Source of the DNA: Aliishimia sp963721175
Lineage (GTDB): Bacteria > Pseudomonadota > Alphaproteobacteria > Rhodobacterales > Rhodobacteraceae
DNA: 64,000 nt
Assembly: GCA_963721175.1 (NCBI GenBank)
Contig: CAVRIG010000020.1
Coordinates: 62,001 to 126,000 of the forward strand
Reading direction: 5' to 3'
Part shown: positions 53,312-62,401 of the stretch, one piece after another
How the letters are laid out: each line of letters starts with the position of its first letter
Numbering within the stretch: position 1 is the first letter of the stretch
Made by a program: the position numbers and the translations under genes
The notes under the pieces: generated by a model
What the model was told of the DNA's origin: nothing
Seen by the model: only the letters and a program-made list of their open reading frames with translations
Databases searched by the model: none

Positions 53312-54616
53312 CCGACCTGACTCCCCGCGAAATCGTCTCCGAACTCGACCGGTTCATCATAGGTCAGAAGGACGCCAAGCGTGCCGTGGCCGTTGCGCTC
53401 CGCAATCGCTGGCGGCGCAAGCAGTTGTCCGATGACCTGCGCGACGAGGTCTACCCGAAGAATATCCTGATGATCGGACCCACGGGTGTGGGCAAGACCG
53501 AGATCAGCCGCCGCCTGGCAAAACTTGCGCGGGCCCCGTTCATCAAGGTCGAGGCCACGAAATTCACCGAGGTCGGATATGTCGGTCGTGACGTCGAGCA
53601 GATCGTGCGCGACTTGGTCGATTTCGGCAATCAGCATGACCCGCGATCTCATGCGTGAGGACGTCAAGACGAAGGCCCACGCGGCCGCCGAAGAACGGGT
53701 GATCGATGCCATCGCCGGGCAGGAGGCGCGCGAGGGAACCCGCGAGATGTTTCGAAAGAAACTGAAGTCGGGGGAACTGGATGACACTGTGATCGATCTC
53801 GAAGTCGCAGATACGTCGAGCCCGTTTCCGACGATGGAGATCCCCGGTCAGCCCGGCTCCAACATGGGCATGCTCAACATCGGGGACCTGTTCGGGAAGG
53901 CGTTTCAGGGCCGGACGGTCAAGCGCCGGATGACGGTCGCGGACAGCTACGAGATTCTGGTCGGCGATGAAGCGGACAAGCTTCTGGATGACGAGCAGGT
54001 CACCCGCGCAGCACTCGAGGCGGTGGAGCAGAGCGGCATCGTGTTTCTCGACGAGATCGACAAGGTGACGGCCCGGCAGGACGCGCGGGGCGGCGACGTC
54101 AGCCGGGAAGGTGTTCAACGCGACCTTCTCCCGCTGATCGAGGGAACGACGGTCAGCACCAAGCACGGCCCGGTGAAGACGGACCACATCCTCTTCATCG
54201 CATCGGGTGCGTTTCACATCGCGAAACCTTCGGACCTGCTGCCGGAACTTCAGGGCCGCCTGCCCATCCGGGTCGAATTGCGCGCCCTGACGGAGGAGGA
54301 TTTCGTCCGGATTCTGACGGAGACCGACAATTCTCTGACCAAGCAGTACACGGCGCTCCTGGCGACAGAGCAGGTGACGGTCGGGTTCACCGAGGACGGG
54401 ATCGCTGCCCTGGCCAAGATAGCGGCGGACGTAAATACCTCGGTCGAAAACATCGGGGCACGGCGGCTTTACACGGTGATGGAGCGCGTGTTCGAAGAAC
54501 TGTCCTTCGATGCGCCCGACAAGACCGGGGAATTGGTGACCGTCGACGCAGCGTTCGTGGAAACGCACCTTGGTGAACTGACCAGATCCACCGACCTCAG
54601 TCGCTACGTCCTCTAG
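53308..54616 (+). CDS. hslU: HslU ATPase, frameshifted
   Basis: HslU unfolds substrates for HslV. GTG 53308 (GTGA overlap with hslV) starts [20 protein letters not shown]; Walker A is MIGPTGVGKTEISRRLA, then KVEATKFTEVGYVGRDVEQI. Near 53622 the sequence reads GATTTCGGC where GATTCGGC would continue as DSAISMTRDLMRED; the rest (IVFLDEIDKVTARQDARGGD, LLPLIEGTTVSTKHGPVKTD, ASGAFHIAKPSDLLPELQGR, NIGARRLYTVMERVFEELSF, DLSRYVL) is complete in the next frame. The restored length of about 435 residues is normal. An extra T is likely a sequence error. Confidence 0.9.
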
Positions 54617-54782
54617 ATTTGGCGGACTGGCGGACATAGGGCTGGCACAAGGCTGCGTCGGGTGTCAGACCGCTGCCATGCAGCACACATCCTGAACGAT
54701 TCTGGCTCCTGTCGACGTGAGCGCTGCGTCATTTGGATCGGACTGCGCACGCAGTGGAATTTGATCAGTCCCAGAGGCGAAG

Positions 54783-56024
54783 ATGAAGACCGGCACATTC
54801 CTTCGCGAGAACTCTGCATGGCTGGGTGCCGGTGCCTTGCTGACCTTTCTGTCATCTTTCGGACAGACGTTCTTCATTTCGATCTTTGCCGACCGGATCA
54901 TGACGGATTTCGATCTGACGGAGGGGCAGTGGAGCCTGATCTACGGGGTCGGAACCACGCTCTCCGCGATCCTCATGGTGCGCGGCGGGGCGTTGACCGA
55001 CCGATTCTACACACGCACGCTCGGCGTTTGCGTGCTCGCCGGTTTGGCGACGGCATGCCTTGCCATGGCGTTGAACCCGTTTGCCGGCGGACTGTTCGTC
55101 GTCGTCCTGCTGTTGCGATTTTTCGGACAGGGCATGGCAAGCCACGCGGCAGTGGTCGCGATGGCCCGTTGGTTCGTCGCCACGCGCGGACGGGCGCTGG
55201 CCGTCTGTACGCTCGGGTTCACGCTGGGCGAGATGATCTTTCCCATCACCTTCGTCGCTCTTCTGGGTTCGATGAACTGGCGGCTGCTGTGGTTCGGGGC
55301 GGCCGGCCTCGCCCTCTTGGGGATCCCCCTGCTGATACGGCTGCTCAGGACCGAAAGGCATCCCAATCACGTCGAGGAGGGAAGCCAGTCCGAAGGCATG
55401 CTGGACCTGCAGTGGTCGCGCAGGGAGGTCCTGCGGCATCCGCTGTTCTGGCTTATGATTCCCGCACTGTTGGGGCCGTCGGCATTCAACACTGCGTTCT
55501 TCTTCCACCACGTGAACTTTGCCGCCCTCAAGGGCTGGAGCCACCTGGAGCTGGTGATGTACTTCCCGCTCTATACATCGATGGCCGTGGTCGCGATGAT
55601 CATGTCCGGCTGGGCGATCGACCGGTGGGGCACCGCCCGCACGATGCCATTCTACCAATTGCCGATGGTCGGCGCCTATACCTGCTTTGCCTTGGGTGAC
55701 AGTGGTGTGGCGATGTTCTTTGGGTTCCTTCTCCTCGCGATGACGACAGGCGCGAACTCCACGATCCCGAACGCCTTCTGGGCCGAATTCTACGGAACGC
55801 GGCACATCGGATCCATCAAGGCAATGGCGGCCGCGATCATGGTCCTCGGGTCGGCGATCGGACCGGGACTGACGGGGGTACTCATCGACTACGGGATGCA
55901 GCTTGATGCGCAATACTTGTATGTGGCGGGCTACTTCATCCTGACGACTGCCGGCATGTGGATCGGCATCACGCTCTACCGCGGCACAGTCCCGTCCTAC
56001 CGCGGTTTGCGCAAGTATACGTAG
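54783..56024 (+). CDS. MFS transporter
   Basis: The 413-residue protein has 12 predicted membrane segments and the MFS loop-2/3-type motif GGALTDRFYTRTLGV, with a second-half counterpart GWAIDRWGTARTMPF. It resembles the monocarboxylate/oxalate-formate-type branch (FSSFGQTFF-like first helix, GQGMASHAAVVAMARWF, TRGRALAVCTLGFTLGE), so an organic-anion substrate is possible. It has its own promoter region of about 165 bp after hslU. Its 3' end overlaps the convergent smr gene by 28 bp. Confidence 0.85.
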   Translation: MKTGTFLRENSAWLGAGALLTFLSSFGQTFFISIFADRIMTDFDLTEGQWSLIYGVGTTLSAILMVRGGALTDRFYTRTLGVCVLAGLATACLAMALNPFAGGLFVVVLLLRFFGQGMASHAAVVAMARWFVATRGRALAVCTLGFTLGEMIFPITFVALLGSMNWRLLWFGAAGLALLGIPLLIRLLRTERHPNHVEEGSQSEGMLDLQWSRREVLRHPLFWLMIPALLGPSAFNTAFFFHHVNFAALKGWSHLELVMYFPLYTSMAVVAMIMSGWAIDRWGTARTMPFYQLPMVGAYTCFALGDSGVAMFFGFLLLAMTTGANSTIPNAFWAEFYGTRHIGSIKAMAAAIMVLGSAIGPGLTGVLIDYGMQLDAQYLYVAGYFILTTAGMWIGITLYRGTVPSYRGLRKYT

Positions 56025-56585
56025 TAGGCACCCTCGCCGCCATGGCTGACATGCGCCTGCGTGACCTGCAACACGACACCCGCGAGTGGCGGAAGCCGAA
56101 GCCATTCCGGCACCTGGTGGCGAAGAACTCCGGGGCGGACAGGGATCGGCCCGTCATCGTTCGTGCGACTTGCCCTTTCCCGTGATGACAAGAAGCAGTC
56201 GCTTGCCCGCGGCCTGCTGCCTCATGACGAACCTCACAAGCGCTGAGTGCGCCCGATCAAGGGTCATGCCGTGCAGATCGATCTTTCCATCCGGCTGAAC
56301 GCGTCCGCGGCGCATCCGCTTGAACGCCTTTTGATCCATCTGGACATGCTGCCGGTCCAGGCTTTGCGCCAGGCTTGGCGCGAGATCGTCTTTCAGCGGG
56401 GTTTTTCCGCCAGAGATCTCCGGAAGCGGCAAGGGATCCGGATTCCTGGTCGGATATTTCTGAGGCGCCTGCCGCTTGTCGGACTTCTGGACGAAGGCGG
56501 AGGATTTGCTCAGCGGAACGACTTGCCGCGCGACCTGCTGCCAGAGGTCGAGTTCATCGGGACGGAGTTTCCGTCCGCGCTTCAT
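55997..56585 (-). CDS. Smr-domain DNA/RNA endonuclease-like protein, frameshifted
   Basis: From ATG 56585 the protein (MKRGRKLRPDELDLWQQVAR) has a basic and Pro-rich N-terminus and an Smr domain: GKIDLHGMTLDRAHSALVRF (the LDLHG-type motif), LLLVITGKGKS, then, in the next frame, RTNDDGPIPVRPGVLRHQVP and ending GGEGAYYVYLRKPR. The frame changes near 56165, just after the TGKG motif. The joined length of about 195 residues is normal for the YdaL-like Smr family. The biological target is unknown. Confidence 0.8.
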
Positions 56586-56860
56586 GATGCGTCCCCGCGC
56601 AGAACCGAATTGGCCCGCTGAATTCGGCATCAGTGCGTCCATCCGGTCCGGATCCTTCCGGCAACCCACGATTTGTCTGGCGACAGGCCACATTCCGAAC
56701 AAGTTTGCGGAGCGTGATTCCGCTGCGACCATCAACAGGGGCATCGGCATCATCAAGTCTTTCTCAGCCAAAACCTGCGCGACGAGGGAAACATCGCGAA
56801 GCTACAAACTCGGGTCGTCGAGCGGCGCATCGCGAAAGACACCGAGACGCAGAGGCAGTC
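56583..56860 (-). pseudogene. Possible MltA lytic transglycosylase C-terminal relic
   Basis: Between the Tim44-like gene and smr, where relatives often carry mltA, only about 280 bp remain. The minus strand reads MPMPLLMVAAESRSANLFGM, then ARQIVGCRKDPDRMDALM, which vaguely matches the end of MltA (RLMIAQDTGSA, GRxKDPGRMxxLLP). A frame change would put a stop overlapping the smr start by ATGA. The similarity is weak, and the assignment rests partly on gene order. Confidence 0.3.
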
Positions 56861-56866
56861 AGAGGT

Positions 56867-57526
56867 TCAGGCGTCTGTCGACACGAGCAGCCAATTCGGA
56901 TCATCGCTGCCCAGCTTGCGAGCGAACGCCCACGTGTCTTTTTGCCGCTTGATCTCCGTCGTCGACCCTTCGATGATCTCGCCCGACTTGTCGCGCACGG
57001 CGGACGTAAGTTCGGCCACGAACCTCACGGCAATTTCTCCATCCCGCGTGTCTTCATCGAAACTCGCATCGGACAGTTTGATCTCACGGACCCCAACGAA
57101 CTCCGCCTGGATCGTCAGCCCCTGCTCTTCGCGCTGCTGAACGACCTCGGCGAAGGATTGGTAGACCTCGTCCGTCAGAAACGGTTTGATCTGGCCGAGT
57201 TCGCCTTTTTCGAAGGCCATGACGATCATCTCGTAGGCGCCGCGCGCACCCCCCAGAAACTCGCCCACCGAGAAGCTGGGCTCGACTTCCTTCATGGCAT
57301 GAAGTGCCTTGGCGGCCGACGACCCTTCGTCCACGTGATCGACGATGTCGCGATCGGGCCCACCTTCGATGACTTCGAATTCGGCCCGCTTGGGATGCTG
57401 GTTGGCGGGCTTCGGGACTTCGGATCTCTCGAACCCTTCCCGCGTTCCGAGTGCGCTCTTCAACCGCAGGATCAGGAAAATGGCGATTCCAGCCAGGACT
57501 AGAAGCTGGATCAGGGGCGAATTCAT
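56867..57526 (-). CDS. Tim44-like domain membrane protein
   Basis: The 219-residue protein has one N-terminal membrane helix (LIQLLVLAGIAIFLILRLKS), a charged linker (EVPKPANQHPKRAEFEVIEG) and a C-terminal Tim44/TimA domain (FLGGARGAYEMIVMAFEKGE, KPFLTDEVYQSFAEVV, VRFVAELTSAVRDKSGE, WLLVSTDA). Alphaproteobacterial TimA proteins have been linked to inner-membrane complexes; the function is not established. It is divergent from fxsA with a 106-bp gap. Confidence 0.88.
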   Translation of the reverse strand: MNSPLIQLLVLAGIAIFLILRLKSALGTREGFERSEVPKPANQHPKRAEFEVIEGGPDRDIVDHVDEGSSAAKALHAMKEVEPSFSVGEFLGGARGAYEMIVMAFEKGELGQIKPFLTDEVYQSFAEVVQQREEQGLTIQAEFVGVREIKLSDASFDEDTRDGEIAVRFVAELTSAVRDKSGEIIEGSTTEIKRQKDTWAFARKLGSDDPNWLLVSTDA

Positions 57527-57632
57527 CAGGACCTCGTGTCAGGCGATCATGGCAAGATGGCGTGCTGGTCATTATGTAGGTGCTGCAAGGGCCCGAGTCC
57601 ACTGGCTGAGCAAAGGAAGGAAGGCAAGGTTT

Positions 57633-58124
57633 ATGTGGCTATTGATCGCATTCATCGCAGTGCCTCTGATCGAGATCGCGCTGTTCATCCAGGTCGGAGG
57701 CGCCATCGGGCTGTGGCCGACGCTCCTGATCGTCGTTCTCACGGCAATTCTGGGCACTGTGCTGGTACGCCAGCAGGGCTCCCTGGCCCTCCGCCAGCTT
57801 CGCGAGAGAATGAACAGGCTGGATGATCCCACGGAGGAACTGGCGCATGGGGCGATGATCCTTTTTTCGGGCGCCTTGTTGCTGACACCGGGATTTTTCA
57901 CCGATGCCGTCGGGTTCGCGTTGCTGGTCCCTGCCGTTCGTGTCGCCGCGTTCCGGGCGATCCGCAAACGGGTGCGGATACAGAGCTTCGGCCCGCCGCC
58001 ACAGCATCCGCGCGGGACCGGACGGGATGATGGGATCATCGATGCGGATTTCGAGGAAGTCGAACCGGAACCCCGCCGTCATCAAGGGCGTTCGGGCTGG
58101 ACAAAGGATGATCGAGGACATTGA
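57633..58124 (+). CDS. fxsA: FxsA-like membrane protein
   Basis: The 163-residue protein has the FxsA pattern: MWLLIAFIAVPLIEIALFIQ, GLWPTLLIVVLTAILGTVLV, ALRQLRERMNR, then LFSGALLLTPGFFTDAVGFA, and a hydrophilic C-terminal tail. E. coli FxsA (cytoplasmic membrane) affects exclusion of phage T7 by F when overproduced; its normal function is unknown. The ATG at 57633 has GGAAGGAAGGC upstream. It precedes secB by 55 bp. Confidence 0.88.
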   Translation: MWLLIAFIAVPLIEIALFIQVGGAIGLWPTLLIVVLTAILGTVLVRQQGSLALRQLRERMNRLDDPTEELAHGAMILFSGALLLTPGFFTDAVGFALLVPAVRVAAFRAIRKRVRIQSFGPPPQHPRGTGRDDGIIDADFEEVEPEPRRHQGRSGWTKDDRGH

Positions 58125-58178
58125 GCCTTCCGGTTCGACCTGCTAGGGGAAGCCTCGATCTCATTGCGGAGTAGTCTC

Positions 58179-58664
58179 ATGGCCGAAGAAGCAGCCACAG
58201 CCCAGCAACCTCAGGTGCAGATGCGCGTGTTGGGTCAATTCGTGCGCGACATGTCGTTCGAAAACATCATGGCTCAGAAAGGTACTGGCGCCGATGTGCA
58301 GCCGGATGTGCAGGTCCAGGTCAATCTCGACGCCAAGAAGCGATCGACGGAGAACCAGTACGAGAGCTCGATCAAGCTGAACGTGACCTCCAAGGCGAAG
58401 GACGGTGACGCTGTTTTGTTTCTGCTGGAGATCGACTATGTCGGGGTCTTCCAGATCGAAAACGTCCCGGACGAGCAGTTGCATCCGTTCCTGCTGATCG
58501 AATGTCCCCGCATGATCTTCCCGTTCCTGCGCCGCGTCGTCAGCGATATCACCCGCGACGGTGGCTTCCCCCCGCTCAACCTGGAAAACATCGATTTCCT
58601 CAGCATGTATCGCAACGAGATCGCGCGGCGTCAGTCAGCGGAGAAGCCTGTCGCCGACGCGTGA
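58179..58664 (+). CDS. secB: Protein-export chaperone SecB
   Basis: SecB keeps preproteins unfolded and hands them to SecA. The 161-residue protein has the family blocks QMRVLGQFVRDMSFENIMAQ, NQYESSIKLNVTSKAKDGDA, LLEIDYVGVFQIENVPDEQL, HPFLLIECPRMIFPFLRRVV and DGGFPPLNLENIDFLSMY. ATG 58179 is chosen; the frame extends five codons upstream. It converges on dnaQ with a 57-bp gap. Confidence 0.95.
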   Translation: MAEEAATAQQPQVQMRVLGQFVRDMSFENIMAQKGTGADVQPDVQVQVNLDAKKRSTENQYESSIKLNVTSKAKDGDAVLFLLEIDYVGVFQIENVPDEQLHPFLLIECPRMIFPFLRRVVSDITRDGGFPPLNLENIDFLSMYRNEIARRQSAEKPVADA

Positions 58665-58721
58665 TTGCTGCGGCGCGCCCATTCTCAACTGATTTCGCGC
58701 CCAGACGCCAATGACAGAAGC

Positions 58722-59412
58722 TTAATCGAAGGCTTTCCACAGAGCGTCTTCGCCGAGGCGTTCAATGAAGTCCACATGCGCAGTGCGCTCGGCGTCGGAT
58801 ATGCGCGGCGGGAGCGGCGCCGGACGGGGCGGGACAGACCAGGACTGCAGGCTGACGTCCCGCCGGGACGTGTCGGTCTGAACGAGCGCGAAGTCCGGTT
58901 GTCTGCCCCCGATCAGCTCCAGATAGACCTCCGCTAGAATTTCGGCTGTCGAGCAGCGCGCCGTGCAGTGTCCGCGCGCTGTTGTCGATCGCGAACCTTC
59001 GGCAAAGGGCATCGAGGGAGGCCGGTGAGCCCGGATACTTTCGCCGGGCGATCATCAGCGTGTCCACGGCACGATCATCGGGGATCAAGGGCAGCCGCAT
59101 CCAGCGCAGTTCGGCATTCAGGAATTTCATGTCGAAGCTGGCATTGTGAATGACGAGGCGGGCGTCTCCGATGAAATCCAGAAAGACCTGGCCGATTTCG
59201 GCGAACTTGGGCTTGTCAGCCAGGAACTCGTCGCCCAGCCCGTGTACCTCGAAGGCTTCCAAGGGCATCGCGCGTTCGGGATTGATATACTGGTGAAACG
59301 TGCGCCCGGTCGGCACGTGTCCTACGAGTTCGACGCCACCGATTTCGACGATCCTGTCACCGGTTTCCGGATCGAGCCCGGTGGTTTCCGTGTCCAGTAC
59401 GATCTCACGCAT
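58722..59412 (-). CDS. dnaQ: DNA polymerase III epsilon subunit, frameshifted
   Basis: DnaQ is the 3'-5' proofreading exonuclease of the replicase. The DEDDh residues are present: MREIVLDTETTGLDPETGD (Asp, Glu), VIHNASFDMKFLNAELR (Asp) and ARTLHGALLDS (His, Asp). Near 58948 the sequence reads GACAGCCGAAATT where GACAGCGAAATT continues SEILAEVYLELIGGRQPDF to the C-terminus FIERLGEDALWKAFD at 58722. The restored length is about 229 residues. An extra C is the likely cause. It overlaps coaE by 8 bp. Confidence 0.88.
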
Positions 59413-59995
59413 CGGGCCACCCTTTCCTGATTTTCGTCACGATACTTTGCACCTGTTGCCGGGCGTGGTCCATCGTGTCGGTCTCGATCACGAAATCCGC
59501 GCGTTCCGCCTTTTCGTCTGCGCTCATCTGCTTCTGCAGGATCAGGTCCAGTTGCTCTTCGGTCATCGTGCCGCGGTCCAGGACGCGGCGGCGCTGCGTC
59601 TGCTCCGGGACGTACACGGTCGTCACGGCGTCGAATTCATCCTCCGCTCCTGTCTCGAACAGCAAGGGGATGTCGAACACCGCGATGTCCGATGTCACGT
59701 CCTGCGCAAAGCGGTCACGGTCCTGCCGCACCAGCGGATGGACGATCGCTTCGATCCGTGCCAGCGCGGCACTGTCTCGCTGAATGATGTGCTTCAGCAT
59801 GTCCCGCGAGACCTTCCCATCCAGCACGGCGTCTGGGAAGGCTTTCTCGATCGGCGCGACCGCGGCTCCGCCTTCCGAATAAAGCCGGTGGACGGCGGCA
59901 TCCGCGTCCCAGACGGAGCAGCCCACCTCCGCGAACATGCCGGCGGTGGTCGATTTGCCCATACCGATCGATCCGGTCAGCCCGAGACGAAACAT
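59405..59995 (-). CDS. coaE: Dephospho-CoA kinase
   Basis: CoaE phosphorylates dephospho-CoA in the last step of coenzyme A synthesis. The 196-residue protein has the P-loop MFRLGLTGSIGMGKSTTAGM, the DADAAVHRLY substrate motif, the HPLVR block, VFDIPLLFETGAEDEFD and a lid with QTQRRRVLDRG. It starts one base inside the aroE stop (TGATG). Confidence 0.95.
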   Translation of the reverse strand: MFRLGLTGSIGMGKSTTAGMFAEVGCSVWDADAAVHRLYSEGGAAVAPIEKAFPDAVLDGKVSRDMLKHIIQRDSAALARIEAIVHPLVRQDRDRFAQDVTSDIAVFDIPLLFETGAEDEFDAVTTVYVPEQTQRRRVLDRGTMTEEQLDLILQKQMSADEKAERADFVIETDTMDHARQQVQSIVTKIRKGWPDA

Positions 59996-60828
59996 CAGCG
60001 CAATGCTGCCGCGCGGGCGGCGCTGTCGACCGTTGGGCGTTCGCCGAACCAGCGCTCGAAGCCCGGCACCGCCTGATGCAGCAACATGCCGAGCCCGTCG
60101 ACGATCGTACAGCCGGCGGCTTCAGCTTCGCTCAGCAGCCGTGTCTTGAGCGGTGTGTAGACGATGTCGGTCACGACGATTCCGGGGCGCAACCCGTCGA
60201 GCGGAATGCGCATTTCCGATTTTCCGATCATGCCCAGCGACGTCGTGTTCACGACCAGCGTCGCCTCGTCGATCATGTTGCCGGCCTGAACCCAATCGAA
60301 CACCGTGACCCTATTCCCGAAATCGGATGCCAGTTTTTCCGCACGAACCCTAGTTCGATTGGCCAGCAGGATTTCCGGCACGCCCGCGTCCAGCAGGGCC
60401 GACAGGACCGCTCGCGCGGCGCCTCCCGCCCCCAGAACCGCTGCCGGGCCCGAGTTGGGCCGCCAATCCGGTGCCCCGGACCGCAGGTTCTCGATGAAAC
60501 CATAGCCATCCGTATTGTCGGCGTGGATCTTGCCGTCCTTCCGGAAAATCAGCGTGTTCGCCGCACCGATCATCGTCGCGCGATCGGTCACGAGATCGGC
60601 CAGTTCCAGAATCGCTTCCTTATGCGGGATCGTGACATTGACGCCGACGAAACCAAGCGCGGGCAGGGCTCGGATGGCAGTCTCAAGATCCCGGTTCGAA
60701 ACATCCATTGGAACGTAATAACCGTGCAATCCGAACATGTTCAACCAATGCCGGAAAAGCTTTGGCGATCTTGAATGCGCGACGGGCGATCCTATGACGC
60801 CGGCGAGAGGGATCCTGTTGTGCGTCAA
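59995..60828 (-). CDS. aroE: Shikimate 5-dehydrogenase
   Basis: AroE reduces 3-dehydroshikimate with NADPH in aromatic synthesis. The 277-residue protein has the substrate site GVIGSPVAHSRSPKLFRHWL, GVNVTIPHKEAILELAD with the catalytic Lys, NADNTDGYGF-type ADNTDGYGFIENL with the Asp, the NADP loop AVLGAGGAARAVLSALLDAG, and NRTRVRAEKLA. It overlaps maf by four bases (ATGA). Confidence 0.95.
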   Translation of the reverse strand: MTHNRIPLAGVIGSPVAHSRSPKLFRHWLNMFGLHGYYVPMDVSNRDLETAIRALPALGFVGVNVTIPHKEAILELADLVTDRATMIGAANTLIFRKDGKIHADNTDGYGFIENLRSGAPDWRPNSGPAAVLGAGGAARAVLSALLDAGVPEILLANRTRVRAEKLASDFGNRVTVFDWVQAGNMIDEATLVVNTTSLGMIGKSEMRIPLDGLRPGIVVTDIVYTPLKTRLLSEAEAAGCTIVDGLGMLLHQAVPGFERWFGERPTVDSAARAAALR

Positions 60829-61424
60829 ATGTCCAGATCTCCGCGTAATGTCAGGTAGGCGAGTATCTCCAGCAGGGGCAGGCCCAGAACGTGAAAGAAA
60901 TCGCCCTGGATGGAGGCAAACAGCCGAACGCCCTCTTCCTCAAGCTTGTAACCGCCGACGCTGTGGCGGACGCTGTCCCAGTTCCGCTCGACATAGTCCC
61001 GCGTGAACAACTCCGACAGCTTGTGCATGGTGAGCGTCGCCTTGCCGACATGCCGCCATACCGGTTCGCCCGCCGCATAGATGACCGCGGCCGACAGCAG
61101 GATGTGACGCCGCCCGCTGAGGCGCGCCAGCTGTTCCAGGCACTCCTCCTTCGATTCCGGTTTGTCGAGGATGGACCCATCGAGATCCAGCACCTGATCG
61201 CAACCGATCACCAGCGCTTCCCGGTTCTGGTCCGCGATCTTTCGGGCCTTCATCTCTGCCAACACGTCCGCAATATCCCTGGGAGTCGCGTTTTCTACCA
61301 GCATGGCCCGCTTCACCGCATCTTCGTCGATCCGCGGCACGATGACGTCGAACTCCAGTTGCGCCCGACGGAGCAGCTCTGCCCGGACCGCCGAACCCGA
61401 GGCGAGAATCATGTGTAAAGCCAT
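60825..61424 (-). CDS. maf: Maf-like nucleoside triphosphate pyrophosphatase
   Basis: Maf hydrolyses non-canonical or excess nucleoside triphosphates, and members affect septum formation. The 199-residue protein starts at ATG 61424 (MALHMILASGSAVRAELLRR, a variant of the SxSPRR motif), with DEDAVKRAMLVEN, ALVIGCDQVLDLDGSILDKP, VGKATLTMHKLSELF and GGYKLEEEGVRLFASIQGDF. It is the first gene of maf-aroE-coaE-dnaQ, a tightly overlapping operon read away from the candidate origin. Confidence 0.9.
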   Translation of the reverse strand: MALHMILASGSAVRAELLRRAQLEFDVIVPRIDEDAVKRAMLVENATPRDIADVLAEMKARKIADQNREALVIGCDQVLDLDGSILDKPESKEECLEQLARLSGRRHILLSAAVIYAAGEPVWRHVGKATLTMHKLSELFTRDYVERNWDSVRHSVGGYKLEEEGVRLFASIQGDFFHVLGLPLLEILAYLTLRGDLDI

Positions 61425-61827
61425 GGTACAAACCTGTGTGTCGGATCGCCAATCGGCCCGGTGTATGTGCCTGACACATGGATATTTGTCCGGCAACCTG
61501 TCCGTGGCGTGCAGTCAATCATCTTCCGTCCCGACATGAACCACAATGAACAAGGAAAACTCCGTCCTGTGAACCGCTTGATCGATGGTCCGACAATACC
61601 GGACTTATCCCCATCGTCGTGAAAGAGTTGGGTATGTAAGCCTTTGTTAAATAAATGGAAATCTTTGATCCCCTCGTCGTGCCAGAGTACTCCCGAACTT
61701 GCCAACATGTGAGCGGACTTGTGGAAGCCACAATAATCCACGGTGTCGCGGTCCCCTACATCATCATCATTCCTCTTTTCTTTCATTCATTGTTATGAGG
61801 AAACCCGGTTCCAAGGAGGTCACCACC
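61425..61827. other. Divergent maf/hemJ intergenic region, candidate oriC
   Basis: This is a 400-bp gap between two divergent operons in the conserved origin-proximal gene order of alphaproteobacteria. It contains a near-consensus DnaA box TTATCCCCA (61605-61613), a weaker TAATCCACG near 61734, an AT-rich tract near 61651-61680 (TTGTTAAATAAATGGAAATC) and several GATC sites. It also holds the promoters of both operons. No protein gene is supported. In Caulobacter the origin lies between hemE and the maf-side genes; hemE is absent here. Confidence 0.4.
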
Positions 61828-62286
61828 ATGTCGTTCTTCGAAGATCTGCTTCTCATCGGTTACCCATGGTTCAAGGCTTTTCATATCGTATCGGTGATCT
61901 CCTGGATGGCGGGGCTTTTCTACCTGCCGCGGCTGTTCGTGCATCATGCAGAACGTGCGGGCACGACCGGCGACCTGCACGAAACGTTCGTGATGATGGA
62001 GTGCAAGCTTCTGCGGGTCATCATGAACCCGGCCATGATCGCGACATGGGTTTTCGGCCTTCTTCTCGTGCTGACACCGGGTATCGTCGATTGGTCGCTG
62101 GCGTGGCCCTGGGTCAAGGCTGGAGGTGTGCTGGCGATGACCTGGTTTCATCATTGGCTGGGTCTGCGACGGAAGGAGTTTGCTGCAGGAGACAACTCAC
62201 GGGAAGGGCGGATCTACAGGCTGATGAACGAGGTGCCGACTGTGCTGATGCTGATCATCGTGTTCTCCGTCGTGATCAAGTACTGA
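61828..62286 (+). CDS. hemJ: Protoporphyrinogen IX oxidase, HemJ type
   Basis: HemJ oxidises protoporphyrinogen IX to protoporphyrin IX at the inner membrane. The 152-residue protein has four helices and the key residues of the family: PWFKAFHIVSVISWMAGLFY with the essential His, LPRLFVHHAE, and a conserved Arg/Lys set in the loop before LMNEVPTVLMLIIVFSVVIK. ATG 61828 is preceded by a perfect AAGGAGGT seven bases upstream; the frame extends 43 codons further without support. Together with hemD it shows the organism makes haem. Confidence 0.92.
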   Translation: MSFFEDLLLIGYPWFKAFHIVSVISWMAGLFYLPRLFVHHAERAGTTGDLHETFVMMECKLLRVIMNPAMIATWVFGLLLVLTPGIVDWSLAWPWVKAGGVLAMTWFHHWLGLRRKEFAAGDNSREGRIYRLMNEVPTVLMLIIVFSVVIKY

Positions 62287-62401
62287 CCGGGTGATTGACT
62301 CGCGAAGAGGGCGGGCGTAAATGCGACGGACGCTCCGTCCGGAGTGGAACCTTCCGCAACATCTTTTCCGACACGGGCCATGACGGCCGGTGGGAGTTCA
62401 C

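Noticed and set aside
61409..61786. Minus-strand open frame of 125 codons in the maf/hemJ gap
   Set aside because: Composition is not protein-like, it overlaps the likely promoters and candidate origin, and it has no ribosome site or family features.
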